64,000 nucleotides of DNA from Thermoactinospora rubra (GCF_002093975.1 NZ_KZ084329.1:1596-65595); one strand, 5' to 3'. Shown: positions 1-10,029, numbered from the stretch's first letter. Program-made: numbers and translations. Notes: generated by a model not told the origin, from the sequence alone.

Positions 1-1564
<1,564 letters not shown>

Positions 1565-1652
1565 ACAAGGCATCATCCCCCGTGGTGGGGGGTGTGCTCG
1601 CGTCCGCTACGCAATTCTGAGGCAACACCCGGCGTGGTGTGTGTCTGGCAGG

Positions 1653-1769
1653 GTTGCGGTGGTTATGGCGGGAAGGAAACACCCGGTCTCATTCCGAACC
1701 CGGTAGTTAAGCTTCCCAGCGCCGATGGTACTGCACCTGGGAGGGTGTGGGAGAGTAGGTCGCCGCCGC
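1653..1769 (+). rRNA. rrf: 5S ribosomal RNA
   Basis: About 117 nt matching the bacterial 5S pattern: loop A/helix II region 'ggttatggcgggaaggaaac', the conserved 'ccgaacccggtagttaagc' (loop B/C), then 'gccgatggtactgc' and 'gtgggagagtaggtcgccgc', with the two ends pairing (gttgcggtgg at the start, gccgccgcac at the end). It lies about 90 nt downstream of the 23S gene, so this is the tail of an rrs-rrl-rrf operon. The ends are good to a few nucleotides. No tRNA gene follows. Confidence 0.95.
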
Positions 1770-1786
1770 ACAAACAGTAGAGGGGA

Positions 1787-1818
1787 GGGGGGCTGCCCGG
1801 CAGGGGCGGCCCCCCTTT
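1787..1818 (+). terminator. rRNA operon terminator
   Basis: A 12-bp stem (ggggggctgccc against gggcggcccccc, one G-U pair) with a 5-nt loop is followed by a short T run. It begins 18 nt after the 5S gene and should end rRNA operon transcription. Confidence 0.85.
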
Positions 1819-1925
1819 CCTGCGTTATGGGGTCAAATCTCATGCTCATCCACCGCAGACCGATGAGCTCGGTGTGATCCACTGGTCTACCCGTGCGTAA
1901 GCCGTACTCGAGAAGGGAGACGCAC

Positions 1926-2438
1926 ATGGCGCACAGGGAAGCCACGGCCACGGTCGACGCCAGGTTCAGCAGCGACAACGCGGCGGCGCCGGCCTGGGAT
2001 GACGTGGTGAGGCTGGTCAGGGACTCCAGGACGTACTGGCTGACGACCGTGCGGCGGGACGGGCGTCCGCACACCACCACCCTGCTGTCTATCTGGCTGG
2101 ACGGCGTGCCGTACTTCTGCACCGGGCTGGACGAGCAGAAAACCAAGAACCTCGAGCACAACCAGCACTGCATCCTCATGACCGGGTGCAACGGCGACGC
2201 CGGGCTCGACGTCGTGGTGGAGGGCAGGGCGGTTCGCGAGACCGATGAGGACAGGCTCATCAGGCTGGCGGCGGGCTGGGAGGAGAAGTACGGCGAGGAG
2301 TGGCACTTCGACGTGCGGGATGGGGCGTTCCATGCCGGAGGGAATTCGGCGGCCGTCTTCGCCGTCGTCCCGGACAAGATCCTCACGTTCGCCAAGGGTG
2401 AGACCTACAGCCAGACGCGGTGGACGTATCCGGTCTGA
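1926..2438 (+). CDS. PPOX-class pyridoxamine 5'-phosphate oxidase-fold protein
   Basis: A 170-residue protein of the split-barrel flavin/F420-binding fold. The family pattern is visible: 'YWLTTVRRDGRPHTTTLLS' near residues 36-54 (first two strands of the barrel), 'KTKNLEHNQHCILMTG' near 73-88, and a C-terminal 'AVVPDKILTFAKG'. Relatives reduce or oxidise small molecules with FMN or F420, often F420 in actinobacteria; the cofactor cannot be settled here. I chose ATG 1926 because gaagggag lies 7 nt upstream; an in-frame ATG at 1893 would add 11 residues but lacks a ribosome-binding site. It stands alone just after the rRNA terminator and converges on the methyltransferase gene. Confidence 0.8.
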   Translation: MAHREATATVDARFSSDNAAAPAWDDVVRLVRDSRTYWLTTVRRDGRPHTTTLLSIWLDGVPYFCTGLDEQKTKNLEHNQHCILMTGCNGDAGLDVVVEGRAVRETDEDRLIRLAAGWEEKYGEEWHFDVRDGAFHAGGNSAAVFAVVPDKILTFAKGETYSQTRWTYPV

Positions 2439-2453
2439 GGGAGGTCGCCGCCG

Positions 2454-3191
2454 TCATCCGGTGAGGCGGGTGACGAAGACGCCCCAGCCGAGGTGCCGGC
2501 GTTGGTACTCCAGGTAGGGCCGTCGTGATCTGTCCAGGAAGTCCCGCATGGCGGGCGCGTCGGGATCGTCAGGGTTGGCGCGGAGCCATTCCGTGATGGT
2601 CCACCACTGGCTCGCGACGTAGCGATCCCAGTCGTCCTGGCTGGCCAGGACCATCTCCACCAGCTCGTACCCGCCTGCCGCGAGCCGCTCCGCCGTACCG
2701 GCCAGCGAGGTCGCGTCGAAGTCGACATCGACATCGGACGGGGGTGGGGTGATCCAGTACGTCTCGCCGACGAGGGCGAGGCCGCCGGGCCTGAGGGGGC
2801 GGCGCATCAGGTCGAGGGTGCCGGACAGGCCGCCGCCGATCCACGTCGCTCCGATGCAGGAGACGATGTCGAAGGCGTTCTCCTCGGCTTCGTAGGCTCC
2901 GGCGTCGCCGTGCACGAACGTCACCTGATCGGAGACGCCCAGCTCGGCGGCGCGTTTGCGGGCGGCGTCGAGGAAGACGTGGCTGATGTCCATGCCGACG
3001 CCGTGCAGGCCGTACGTTGCCGCCCACGTGCTGAGCAGCTCGCCCTTGCCGCACGCGAGATCCAGGTGGCGGGTGCCCGGGGTGATGTGGCAGATGCGTC
3101 CCAGGAGGGCGAGCTTGTCCTCCGAGAGCGGGTTGAGGATACGGCGGTCTCCCTCGGAGATCTCATGGAAGCGAAGCGACATGCAGGTCAT
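2454..3191 (-). CDS. class I SAM-dependent methyltransferase
   Basis: A 245-residue Rossmann-fold methyltransferase. Motif I is 'HLDLACGKGELLSTWA' (about residues 42-57), followed by an acidic residue at the end of strand 2 ('VGMDISHVFLD'), motif II-like 'VTFVHGDAGAY' and the motif IV region 'FDIVSCIGATWIGGG'. The substrate is unknown; the C-terminal half looks like small-molecule methyltransferases. Two starts are possible: ATG 3191 (GGGGA close upstream) and ATG 3182, four codons later and 12 nt after GGGGA. The reading frame stays open far upstream through the antisense of the neighbouring repeat gene, which is an artefact of GC-rich repeats and not part of this gene. Confidence 0.8.
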   Translation of the reverse strand: MTCMSLRFHEISEGDRRILNPLSEDKLALLGRICHITPGTRHLDLACGKGELLSTWAATYGLHGVGMDISHVFLDAARKRAAELGVSDQVTFVHGDAGAYEAEENAFDIVSCIGATWIGGGLSGTLDLMRRPLRPGGLALVGETYWITPPPSDVDVDFDATSLAGTAERLAAGGYELVEMVLASQDDWDRYVASQWWTITEWLRANPDDPDAPAMRDFLDRSRRPYLEYQRRHLGWGVFVTRLTG

Positions 3192-3282
3192 CGTTCCCCA
3201 CGGGGTGGACGGCGGGCGAACGGTTTTCCGGTCCGTTCGGCGGTCACGTGCATGTCGGGGCCTTGCTAGGCTGGGAACACCG

Positions 3283-3321
3283 GGCCACCCCACCACGGGT
3301 GGCCTTCGTCGCGTAGGCGAC
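3283..3321 (+). promoter_or_regulatory. paired hairpins in the leader of the RD-repeat TPR gene
   Basis: Two inverted repeats lie in the 5' leader. The first, 3283-3304, has arms GGCCACCC and GGGTGGCC around a 6-nt loop and is followed by TTC. The second, 3308-3321, has arms GTCGC and GCGAC. The second ends 22 nt before the GTG start of the downstream gene. They could act as an attenuator or mRNA stabiliser; the role is inferred only. Confidence 0.4.
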
Positions 3322-3343
3322 CAGCAAGCTGAATGGACCAGAA

Positions 3344-5296
3344 GTGAACAGAGACAACGGATCGGGCGAAGACCGGCGACGCGGTGAAGGCCCTCGCGAC
3401 GGCGAGCGGCGGCGCTCCTACGGCGATGATCGTGGGCGGGGTGGGCGTGACTCCCGGGGGGAGCGTTCGTTCCGATCCGACGACCGGCCGCGTGGCGACT
3501 ACGGGCGCGACGAGCGCGGTTTCCGCGACCGTGACGACCGGCGTGGGTTCGAGCGTGGTCCGCGTCGCGAAGGTGGCTTCCGGGACAGGGACGATCGTGG
3601 TCCGCGTCGCGAGGGTGGTTTCCGGGACAGGGACGATCGTGGTCCGCGTCGCGAGGGTGGTTTCCGGGACAGGGATGACCGTGGTCCGCGTGGCGAAGGT
3701 GGCTTCCGGGACAGGGATGAGCGCGGTCCCAGGCGTGAGGGGGGCTTCCGCGACCGTGACGACCGGCGTGGGTTCGAGCGTGGTCCGCGCCGCGAAGGCG
3801 GCTTCCGGAACGGGGATGACCGTGGTCCGCGTGGCGAAGGTGGCTTCCGGGACAGGGATGAGCGCGGTCCCAGGCGTGAGGGGGGCTTCCGCGACCGTGA
3901 CGACCGGCGTGGGTTCGAGCGTGGTCCGCGCCGCGAGGGCGGCTTCCGTGACAGGGACGAGCGTGGTCCGCATCGCGAGGGCGGCTTCCGTGACAGGGAC
4001 GATCGTGGTCCGCGCCGCGAGGGCGGGTTCCGAGAAGGTGGCTTCCGCGAGGGCGGCTTCCGTGAGCGTGGCCCCCGGCGTGAGGGCACCGGCGGCAGTC
4101 GTCCGTTCCAGCGGCGTGACGACCGTGACCGGCCGTTCTCGCGTGACCGCGACCAGGGCGGCGCGACACGGGCGAGGTACGGCAGGCCGGAAGGCGGCGA
4201 GCGGCGGCAGCGTGAGCGCCTTCCCGAGGTGGCGCCCGACATCACCGTCGAAGACCTCGACAAGGACGTGCGCGACGAGCTCCGGACCCTGCCGGGCGAC
4301 CTGGCCGAGCTGGTCGGCCGGCACCTGGCGGCCGCCGAGCGCGCGCTGTCCGAGGACGACCCCGAGCGCGCGCACGAGCACGTCAAGGTCGCGCGCAAGT
4401 TCGCCGCGCGGGTCGGCGTCGTGCGCGAGGCGGCCGGCATCGTCGCCTACCGCGCCGGTCACTACGCCGAGGCGCTGAGCGACCTGCGGGCCGCGCGCCG
4501 CCTGACCGGCTCGGACGAGTACCTGCCCGTCATGGCCGACTGCGAGCGCGGCCTGGGCCGTCCCGAACGCGCCCTCGACCTGGTCAAGTCGCGCGAGGCC
4601 GAGCGGCTGGACCGGGCCGGGCGCATCGAGCTGACCATCGTGGAGTCCGGCGCCCGCCGTGACCTCGGCCAGCATGACGCCGCCGTGATCACCCTCCAGC
4701 GCCTGCCCGAGCTGCGCGACCCCCAGCCGCGGCCCTGGTCGGCGCGCCTGGCCTACGCCTACGCCGACGCCCTGGCCGACGCCGGTCACACGCAGGCGGC
4801 GGTCGACTGGTTCTCCAGGGCCATGGCGTTCGACGAGGACGGCGAGACGGACGCGGCCGAGCGGTACGCCGAGCTGACCGGCTCCGTCATCGAGGACGTC
4901 GAGGAGGAGTTCCAGGAGGATCTGGGCGAGGGCTTCGAGACGGACCTCGGCGAGATGCTGGAGGGCCGCGCCGCGACGGCCGAGGGTGAGGCCGTGGACG
5001 TCGACCTCGAGGCGGAGGTGGACGAGCAGTACGAGGTGGCCGAGCCAGCCGAGGCCGTGGACGAGAACCACGACGCCGAGGCGGAGGTCGCCAAGCCGGG
5101 AGTGACGCCCGCGTTCATCGAGCCGGTCTTCAGCGACGTCCGCGACGTCCGCGACGTCAGCGACGACGACGCTGACGAGGACGCCGACGAGGACGCCGAC
5201 GAGGACGCCGACGAGGACGCCGACGACGGTGACGAGTCAGACGACTCCGGCGAGCGGGACGCGCCCGGCGAAGGACGTGACCAGGGAAGGGCCTGA
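3344..5296 (+). CDS. Arg/Asp/Gly-repeat protein with TPR-like core and acidic tail
   Basis: A 650-residue three-part protein. Residues about 1-275 are low complexity: many copies of a 14-residue unit close to [14 protein letters not shown], three carrying the insert [11 protein letters not shown]. This is an RG/RD-rich disordered region like those of RNA-binding or condensate-forming proteins. Residues about 290-520 are an alanine-rich helical region with TPR-like pairs ('[19 protein letters not shown]', '[14 protein letters not shown]'). The C-terminal 130 residues are strongly acidic and end in four DEDA units. There is no signal peptide or membrane segment, so it should be cytoplasmic. Basic head and acidic tail could pair within or between molecules (inference). 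GTG 3344 is the first start after the leader hairpins; its ribosome-binding site is weak. The function is not recognised. Confidence 0.75.
   Translation: MNRDNGSGEDRRRGEGPRDGERRRSYGDDRGRGGRDSRGERSFRSDDRPRGDYGRDERGFRDRDDRRGFERGPRREGGFRDRDDRGPRREGGFRDRDDRGPRREGGFRDRDDRGPRGEGGFRDRDERGPRREGGFRDRDDRRGFERGPRREGGFRNGDDRGPRGEGGFRDRDERGPRREGGFRDRDDRRGFERGPRREGGFRDRDERGPHREGGFRDRDDRGPRREGGFREGGFREGGFRERGPRREGTGGSRPFQRRDDRDRPFSRDRDQGGATRARYGRPEGGERRQRERLPEVAPDITVEDLDKDVRDELRTLPGDLAELVGRHLAAAERALSEDDPERAHEHVKVARKFAARVGVVREAAGIVAYRAGHYAEALSDLRAARRLTGSDEYLPVMADCERGLGRPERALDLVKSREAERLDRAGRIELTIVESGARRDLGQHDAAVITLQRLPELRDPQPRPWSARLAYAYADALADAGHTQAAVDWFSRAMAFDEDGETDAAERYAELTGSVIEDVEEEFQEDLGEGFETDLGEMLEGRAATAEGEAVDVDLEAEVDEQYEVAEPAEAVDENHDAEAEVAKPGVTPAFIEPVFSDVRDVRDVSDDDADEDADEDADEDADEDADDGDESDDSGERDAPGEGRDQGRA
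3672..3936 (+). repeat. 124-bp exact direct repeat inside the RD-repeat gene
   Basis: Bases 3672-3795 and 3813-3936 are identical over 124 bp with an offset of 141 bp (47 codons), so the repeat keeps the frame. They sit within a longer field of 42-bp units (about 3510-4090). The lack of synonymous differences implies recent duplication or homogenisation. A separate run of four 12-bp units (gacgaggacgcc type) lies near 5170-5220 in the acidic tail. Confidence 0.9.
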
Positions 5297-5329
5297 CGGG
5301 GCGGCTCCGCCGTACAGGACTGTGAGATG

Positions 5330-5360
5330 ACCGGAGAGCCCGCTTGGGACTCTCCGGTTT
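5330..5360. terminator. bidirectional rho-independent terminator
   Basis: Arms ACCGGAGAG (5330-5338) and CTCTCCGGT (5350-5358), with an inner CCC/GGG pairing, are followed by TTT on the plus strand. It lies between the converging TPR gene (ends 5296) and MBL gene (ends 5405), so it probably serves both. Confidence 0.8.
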
Positions 5361-5404
5361 CTCGTCGAACCGCCTCCCGTACGGCGGAGCCGCGCCTGCG
5401 CGGC

Positions 5405-6346
5405 TCAGTCCTTCTGCTGCGGCCGGGGCGAGGTCTTGCCGAGCCAGTGAAGGATGCCGGCGACGTTCGACTCCGCGGGGCTGAGCAGCTCGAACTGCCT
5501 GGCGGTCGCCTCGTCCTTCAGGGCCGCGTACCGCTCGCGCGTGCGCTCGCGCACCATGGCGACGGCGTGGTCCAGGTCCATCCCCTCGGAGTGGGCCTGG
5601 CGCGTCAGGTCGACCCAGACGCGCAGCTCCTCGGCCGAGCGTTCGAGCGTCTCCTGGACGGCGTCGACGGGGCCGTAGTGGCTGAAGAGCAGCCGCTGGG
5701 GTTGCAGGTCGCGGAACAGCGTGAGCGAGTCGAGCGCGGTCTGCAGGTCGAAGTCGGGCGGCGGGCTGGCCGGGCGCAGGTCGCCGGTCTGCGGGAGGTA
5801 GACCCCGGCCGCGTCGCCGACGTAGAGGTCCCCCGTCGCCGAGTCGATCAGGCCGACGTGGTGCTTGGCGTGGCCGGGGGAGTAGTGGCTGATCAGCTTC
5901 CTGCCGTTGCCCAGGTCGATCGCTCCGGTGTCGCCGAGCGCGACGATGCGCTCGGCCTCGGTGGGGGACAGTTCGCCGAAAAGGGTGTCCAGGCGGTCGC
6001 CCCACACCATCCGGGCGCTCGCCATCAGCCTGGACGGGTCGACCAGGTGCCTGGCGCCCTTCTCATGCACCACCACCTGGGCGTTGGGGAAGGCGCGGGC
6101 GATGTCGCCCACGCCGCCCGCGTGGTCGAGGTGGATGTGCGTGACCACGACGGTGGCCAGGTCGCCCGGGCCGACGCCGAGGGAGGCGATCGCGTCGCGG
6201 ACGGTGGGCGCTGACGTCGCCGTGCCGGTCTCGACCAGGCAGGGGCGGTCGCCGAGGATGAGGTAGCCCGCGGTGATCCCGGAGTGTCCCGCCATCTTCG
6301 TGTCGATTTCGTATACGTCGCCGCCGAGGGCGGTGATGTTGTCCAC
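5405..6346 (-). CDS. MBL-fold metallo-hydrolase
   Basis: A 313-residue metallo-beta-lactamase-fold enzyme. The zinc motif HxHxDH is intact ('VTHIHLDHAGG'), a later His sits in 'SHYSPGHAKHH', Asp in 'YVGDAAGVY' and a terminal His in 'LLFSHYGPVD'. This ligand set is typical of the glyoxalase II-like branch; the C-terminal 90 residues are helical. The substrate is unknown. The start is GTG 6346, six nt after GGGAG; a TTG two codons upstream is less likely. It converges with the TPR gene across a shared terminator and diverges from the SSB gene. Confidence 0.85.
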   Translation of the reverse strand: MDNITALGGDVYEIDTKMAGHSGITAGYLILGDRPCLVETGTATSAPTVRDAIASLGVGPGDLATVVVTHIHLDHAGGVGDIARAFPNAQVVVHEKGARHLVDPSRLMASARMVWGDRLDTLFGELSPTEAERIVALGDTGAIDLGNGRKLISHYSPGHAKHHVGLIDSATGDLYVGDAAGVYLPQTGDLRPASPPPDFDLQTALDSLTLFRDLQPQRLLFSHYGPVDAVQETLERSAEELRVWVDLTRQAHSEGMDLDHAVAMVRERTRERYAALKDEATARQFELLSPAESNVAGILHWLGKTSPRPQQKD

Positions 6347-6455
6347 AGGCAACTCCCGTCGTGGAACCGCTGTCCCCAGAACGGCGCTCGGGCCGTACTG
6401 GCTCGTCTCTCATCGTAAAGAGTGATCTCCGGCACGAACGCGAACGGGAGGTCAC

Positions 6456-6857
6456 ATGGACCGCAACGAAGTGCGCCTCGTCGGGCGGATGTCGGAGACT
6501 CCTCCTCGGGAGAGACCCATGCCCAGCGGCGACACGCTCACCAGCTGGAACGTCATCGTCCGGAGGAGGGGCGGTCACCGGCGCGCGCCGTTCGACGTCG
6601 TGCGCTGCGTGACGTTCGATCCGGAGCTGGGCGCGCTCGCCAAGGGCTTGGCCGCGCGGGAGCAGGTGGAGGTGGTGGGCTCGCTGCGGTCGCGGATCTT
6701 CGGGCCGCCTTCGGGGAAGATCTGGACCTACGAGGTCGAAGTGGCCTCCATCGAGGCCGTCGCGCAGGCCGAGACCGGGGAGGAGACCGAGGAGCCGGTG
6801 CGGGAGCCGGAGGCCCGATCGCCGCGATCGGTGGCGTATCTCGCCGCGAGTGCCTGA
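6456..6857 (+). CDS. single-stranded DNA-binding protein paralogue, OB fold
   Basis: A 133-residue SSB-family protein. The OB-fold pattern is present: N-terminal 'NEVRLVGRMSE', 'SWNVIVRR', 'FDVVRCVTFDPELGALAKGLAAREQVEVVGSL' (in parts) and 'WTYEVEVASIEA'. It is shorter than the usual actinobacterial housekeeping SSB (about 160-200 residues) and lacks both the glycine-rich linker and the acidic tip ending DIPF that recruits partner proteins, so I infer a secondary SSB. The ATG has GGGAGG six nt upstream. It is monocistronic, divergent from the MBL gene and convergent with the DUF1015 gene. Confidence 0.8.
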   Translation: MDRNEVRLVGRMSETPPRERPMPSGDTLTSWNVIVRRRGGHRRAPFDVVRCVTFDPELGALAKGLAAREQVEVVGSLRSRIFGPPSGKIWTYEVEVASIEAVAQAETGEETEEPVREPEARSPRSVAYLAASA

Positions 6858-6998
6858 AAGGCCCGGGCCGGTGGCTGCCGAGGCTCGCTCACACCTGGGT
6901 GCCGTGGCACGCTCACGCCTGGGGCGAGCAGGCGACCGCCCCGCCCGAGAGCCTTCGGACAGGCGTCGACGCCGGTGTACGGCGGAGCGTGCGGGCAC

Positions 6999-8246
6999 TC
7001 AGTCGATCGCGAACGTCCGGAGCACCAGACCGGTGCGCGGCTTGGGCCCGAAGGAGGTGGACTTGCGGGGCACGCGCTCGCCGCCCTCGGCCACGGCCAG
7101 CACATGCGACACCGAGAGCGGCTTGAGGATCACCGCCGTGCCGTGGCTGCGGGCGGCCAGCTCCACGGCCGCCACGGCGTCATGGTGCACGATCCTGACG
7201 GTGTGCTCGTCGTCCCGCATGCCCCAGACCTTGGGCATGACGAACTCGGTCAGGACGGCGGTGTTGAGGGCGTTCCACCGGGGCGAGCGGTCCGCGGGCA
7301 TCGCGTTGGCGAGCTGCAGCGGATCGGGGTCGGTCATGAGGTGGAAGCCTTCGGCGCCGCCGAGCAGGAAGGCGGGGTCGTCGGCGGCCTCCAGGGCGGC
7401 CAGCGCCTCGCCGAGGTGGTCGAAGTCGTGCACCTGCCAGGCGCCCTTGGCGCGCGCGGTGGCCTCCTGCAACGGCAAGGCGGGGATGACGCGGTGGATG
7501 GCCTTGAGGTCGGGCGGATAGGCGGCGGAGTCGACCAGCAGGGCCAGGCCGTAGTCCCAGGGGCCGTCGCCGCGCCCGGCGGCACGCTCGCGGCGCTGCA
7601 GCTCCCGATAGGTGGCGTAGCGGTGGTGGCCGTCGGCGATGAGCGCGCGCTTGTCGTGGAGGGCCGCGTTGACGGCGGCGATCGAGGACGGGTCGGTGAG
7701 CGCCCACAGGCGGTGCCGCACCCCGTCGCCGGTCACCGTGTCCACGACCGGCTCGTGGCGCATGGTCAGGTCGGGGCCGTTCTCGTACAGCAGGAAGATC
7801 GGCTCGAGGTTGGCCTGGGTGGTGCTCATGAGCGCGAGCCGGTCGGCGACGGGGCCGGGCATGACGTCCTCGTGGGGCAGCACGATGCCGAGCGAGGGGT
7901 CGGCGAGCATGAGGTCGCCGATGACGCCGCGCTGGAGGACGCCGGGGCCGCTCTGCTCGTAGACGTACAGGGCGGGCTCGGGGTCCGGCACGAGGACACC
8001 CGAGGCCAGCCAGGCCGCCAGGGTGTCGCGGGCCTCGCCGTACCTCTCCTTCCCGGTGGGAAGAATGAGGCGCACGACGTTGTTGGGATGGAGGTCCAGG
8101 AGCTCGGGCACGTCGCTGTCGGAGATCAGGTCGTACGGTGGTGAGGTTACCTTGGCCGGATCCTCGACAGCGAAGCGGACTCCGCGGAACGGACGTAGCA
8201 CCAGCCCATCGGGTACCGGCAGTTCGGGCGTCGCCATATCGGGCAT
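6999..8246 (-). CDS. DUF1015 family protein
   Basis: A 415-residue protein of the DUF1015 (SerC-associated, HTH-like) family. Recognisable features are the N-terminal 'PFRGVRFAVEDPAKVTSPPYD', 'ANLEPIFLLYEN', and the strongly conserved 'KRALIADGHHRYATYREL' followed by 'LALLVDSA'. The family has no firmly established reaction; members are widespread in actinobacteria. The first Met is at 8246 (GGGA very close upstream) and a second in-frame ATG lies at 8237; either could be used. It diverges from the TPR gene at 8342. Confidence 0.85.
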   Translation of the reverse strand: MPDMATPELPVPDGLVLRPFRGVRFAVEDPAKVTSPPYDLISDSDVPELLDLHPNNVVRLILPTGKERYGEARDTLAAWLASGVLVPDPEPALYVYEQSGPGVLQRGVIGDLMLADPSLGIVLPHEDVMPGPVADRLALMSTTQANLEPIFLLYENGPDLTMRHEPVVDTVTGDGVRHRLWALTDPSSIAAVNAALHDKRALIADGHHRYATYRELQRRERAAGRGDGPWDYGLALLVDSAAYPPDLKAIHRVIPALPLQEATARAKGAWQVHDFDHLGEALAALEAADDPAFLLGGAEGFHLMTDPDPLQLANAMPADRSPRWNALNTAVLTEFVMPKVWGMRDDEHTVRIVHHDAVAAVELAARSHGTAVILKPLSVSHVLAVAEGGERVPRKSTSFGPKPRTGLVLRTFAID

Positions 8247-8341
8247 GTTCCCATATAGCCGGGAGATCCAGAATCACCAGGGTGCCCCCCGCCCCGAACG
8301 GCGTGGGGTCACGGTGTCGCGACGAGGAGGCCCCACACAGC

Positions 8342-8734
8342 ATGAGTGACCCAGAAGGCGACGTCTACGACTGGTACCAGCGTGGGGTCAAGCTCCTGAA
8401 AGACGGCAGCCCGGCAGCGGCCGCCGCCCTGCTTGAGCGCGCCGCCCTCGCCGAACCCGAATCGCGCAGCATCCGCGAAGCGCTCGCCAGAGCGCAGTTC
8501 AACTCACGGCAGTACGAGCAGGCGGCCGAGAGCTTCCGCTGGATCGTCACCGCCAATCCGGCGGAGGACTACGCCTACTTCGGGCTCGGCTTGTCGCTGT
8601 GGCGGTCGGGCGACATGGAGGCGGCGCAGGAACCGTTGGCCATCGCGGTGGCGATGCGACCGGATGAGCGCAACTACGTCTCGGCACTCAGGAGCGTCCG
8701 CGCGACCCTGCGCGCCAGGCGCGAAAGCGCCTAG
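8342..8734 (+). CDS. small TPR-repeat protein
   Basis: A 130-residue soluble protein made of about three tetratricopeptide-like helix pairs: 'YDWYQRGVKLLKDGSPAAAA', 'REALARAQFNSRQYEQAAES', 'AYFGLGLSLWRSGDMEAAQE'. TPRs mediate protein-protein contacts; no catalytic domain is present. ATG 8342 has GAGGAGG eleven nt upstream. In many actinomycetes a protein like this sits next to the NagD-like HAD phosphatase gene; here that HAD gene is 4.5 kb away at 13190, with a pseudogene and two wall hydrolase genes between, which suggests insertion into an ancestral neighbourhood (inference from remembered gene order). Confidence 0.75.
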   Translation: MSDPEGDVYDWYQRGVKLLKDGSPAAAAALLERAALAEPESRSIREALARAQFNSRQYEQAAESFRWIVTANPAEDYAYFGLGLSLWRSGDMEAAQEPLAIAVAMRPDERNYVSALRSVRATLRARRESA

Positions 8735-9180
8735 CCGCTCGGTCACTCCATGACCCGGCGCCGACCGGCATCGCGCCAAGGCCTGGGGTCTCCTGTCCGT
8801 GCTCGGGCTGACGCCGTCCCGGGCAAGCCAGCTATTCGTGTCTGGGTTGGCCGCGTCCAGGCAGCCGGTGAGCGGCGATCTGTCGTCCGGCATCGGCTGG
8901 ACGGACCGCCTCCCGGGGTCGCCGCCCGTGGCGGGTTCGACGCCGTCGTCGGCGATCCGACGTTTCCGGGCGCCGGAGATCGTGCCGGTGTCCGATACGG
9001 TGAGCTCGGGGCCGGGCGAGGCACGGCACGGTGACCTTTGCGGCCAGGTGAGGTGGGCACGGTGACCTTCCGGCGGCTGGCGAGGGACGGCGTCCTCTGT
9101 GGCCTCTGAGGCCACGGCACCGCGTCGCCTGTGGCCTCGTGAGAGGCGGTACGGCACGCGCCATCCTCATCGCGACCAGC
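8735..9180. other. gene-poor stretch, no supported gene
   Basis: No reading frame here has a convincing start, ribosome-binding site or recognisable protein, on either strand. Short imperfect repeats occur near 9018-9066 (cacggtgacctt twice) and 9095-9150 (gtggcct several times). It probably represents decayed sequence flanking the regulator remnant at 9181-9815. Confidence 0.5.
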
Positions 9181-9815
9181 CCCTCGGCTGCCTCGGCCAC
9201 TCCTGGGTGAGCGCATGCAGTCGCCCGTCCCACGAGGGCTCGCGGGCAGGCCGATGAGCGGCGTGTCACGCCACAGTGCAAGAGCCGTGCACAACCGGTC
9301 GTAGGCCTCCTGGGTACGGCCCGCCGCCCGTGCTCTGGCGATCAGATCCTCGAACAGCAGCGCGTCCAGTCCTTCCTTCCACCGGCACCTCGATCGCGTA
9401 GCCGGAGGGGTGGGTGACGATCCTGGCCCCCGGAGGCGCGGACCGTGTGACGCAGGAAGCTTCCGTAGGTCCCCCGAGGTTGGCCGATGCGGAGGGCGGT
9501 GGCGGTGGCGTTCGTGCGCTCCCCGCACGCGCCCCCAGGCCGGCCCGCGCGGCGAGCGGGCTTCGCGGCCACAGCGCCTCGATCAGCATGTCACCTCGGT
9601 CGGCGCATTCGAGTCGACCCCAGCGCGTTCGCGCCGGCCTCATGCACGTCCAAGCGGGCCGCAAGCACGTTCGCGCCGGCCTCCTGCGCGTCCAGCAAGA
9701 GCCAGGGCTTCCCGTCCGCGATGCGGAGGACCTCGTCCAGCCCCCGCACCCGCAAGGGACCAGAAGGGGCCCAGAACGGGCCGAGAACGGTGAAATCCGG
9801 CTGATCAACCACGGC
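9181..9815 (-). pseudogene. remnant of a SARP/AfsR-type transcriptional activator
   Basis: Read leftward, pieces of one SARP regulator appear in different frames. Near 9810-9700 is the N-terminal start ('FTVLGP', then 'RVRGLDEVLRIADGKPWLLL'). Near 9600-9570 is 'DMLIEALWP', the end of the OmpR-like winged helix. Near 9425-9395 is 'RIVTHPSGYAIEVP'. Near 9375-9250 is a bacterial transcriptional activator domain, 'EDLIARARAAGRTQEAYDRL' then 'ALALWRDTPLIG'. At least three frame changes and internal tandem duplications break it. SARPs usually activate antibiotic clusters; no such cluster is nearby. The downstream end is vague. Confidence 0.65.
9626..9788. repeat. short tandem duplications in the regulator remnant
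   Basis: Two duplications lie here. A 42-bp imperfect unit is repeated at 9626 and 9668 (both begin cgttcgcgccggcctc). An 11-bp unit is repeated three times at 9756-9788 (gggaccagaag, gggcccagaac, gggccgagaac). The 11-bp one is not a multiple of three, so slippage there would itself have broken the reading frame. Confidence 0.75.
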
Positions 9816-10029
9816 ACCCGCACCCACTCCCCGACTGGAGGCCATGGCGCCGGTTCGTCGGGTTACCCGTGTACCGGCTCGGCCTTTATACCGATTTTGG
9901 ATGTTCTCTGTACGCCGGACCTCCACTCTTGATCCCCAGCAAGAGCGCTCGAGAGATCCACCAGACCGTGCGCGCTGCCGTACGGGCCTCGTCCCAGGGC
10001 ACGCGCAGACACGCGCAGAAAGGATCCTG

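Noticed and set aside
3510-4090. CRISPR-like array of short repeats
   Set aside because: Units are contiguous, in frame and coding, with no unique spacers; they are protein repeats.
2454-5071. Very long minus-strand reading frames (up to 600 codons) opposite the RD-repeat gene
   Set aside because: They arise because GC-rich repeats lack stop codons on both strands; translations are low complexity with no start signals, while the plus-strand frame has TPR-like and acidic domains with normal composition.
8743-9528. 261-codon minus-strand frame as an intact gene
   Set aside because: Only a central 45-residue stretch matches a BTAD domain; the remainder is frame-shifted, so it is part of a pseudogene.
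9830-10029. c-di-AMP (ydaO) riboswitch ahead of the M23 gene
   Set aside because: Such riboswitches precede wall hydrolase genes in actinobacteria, but the conserved sequence blocks are not visible in this leader.
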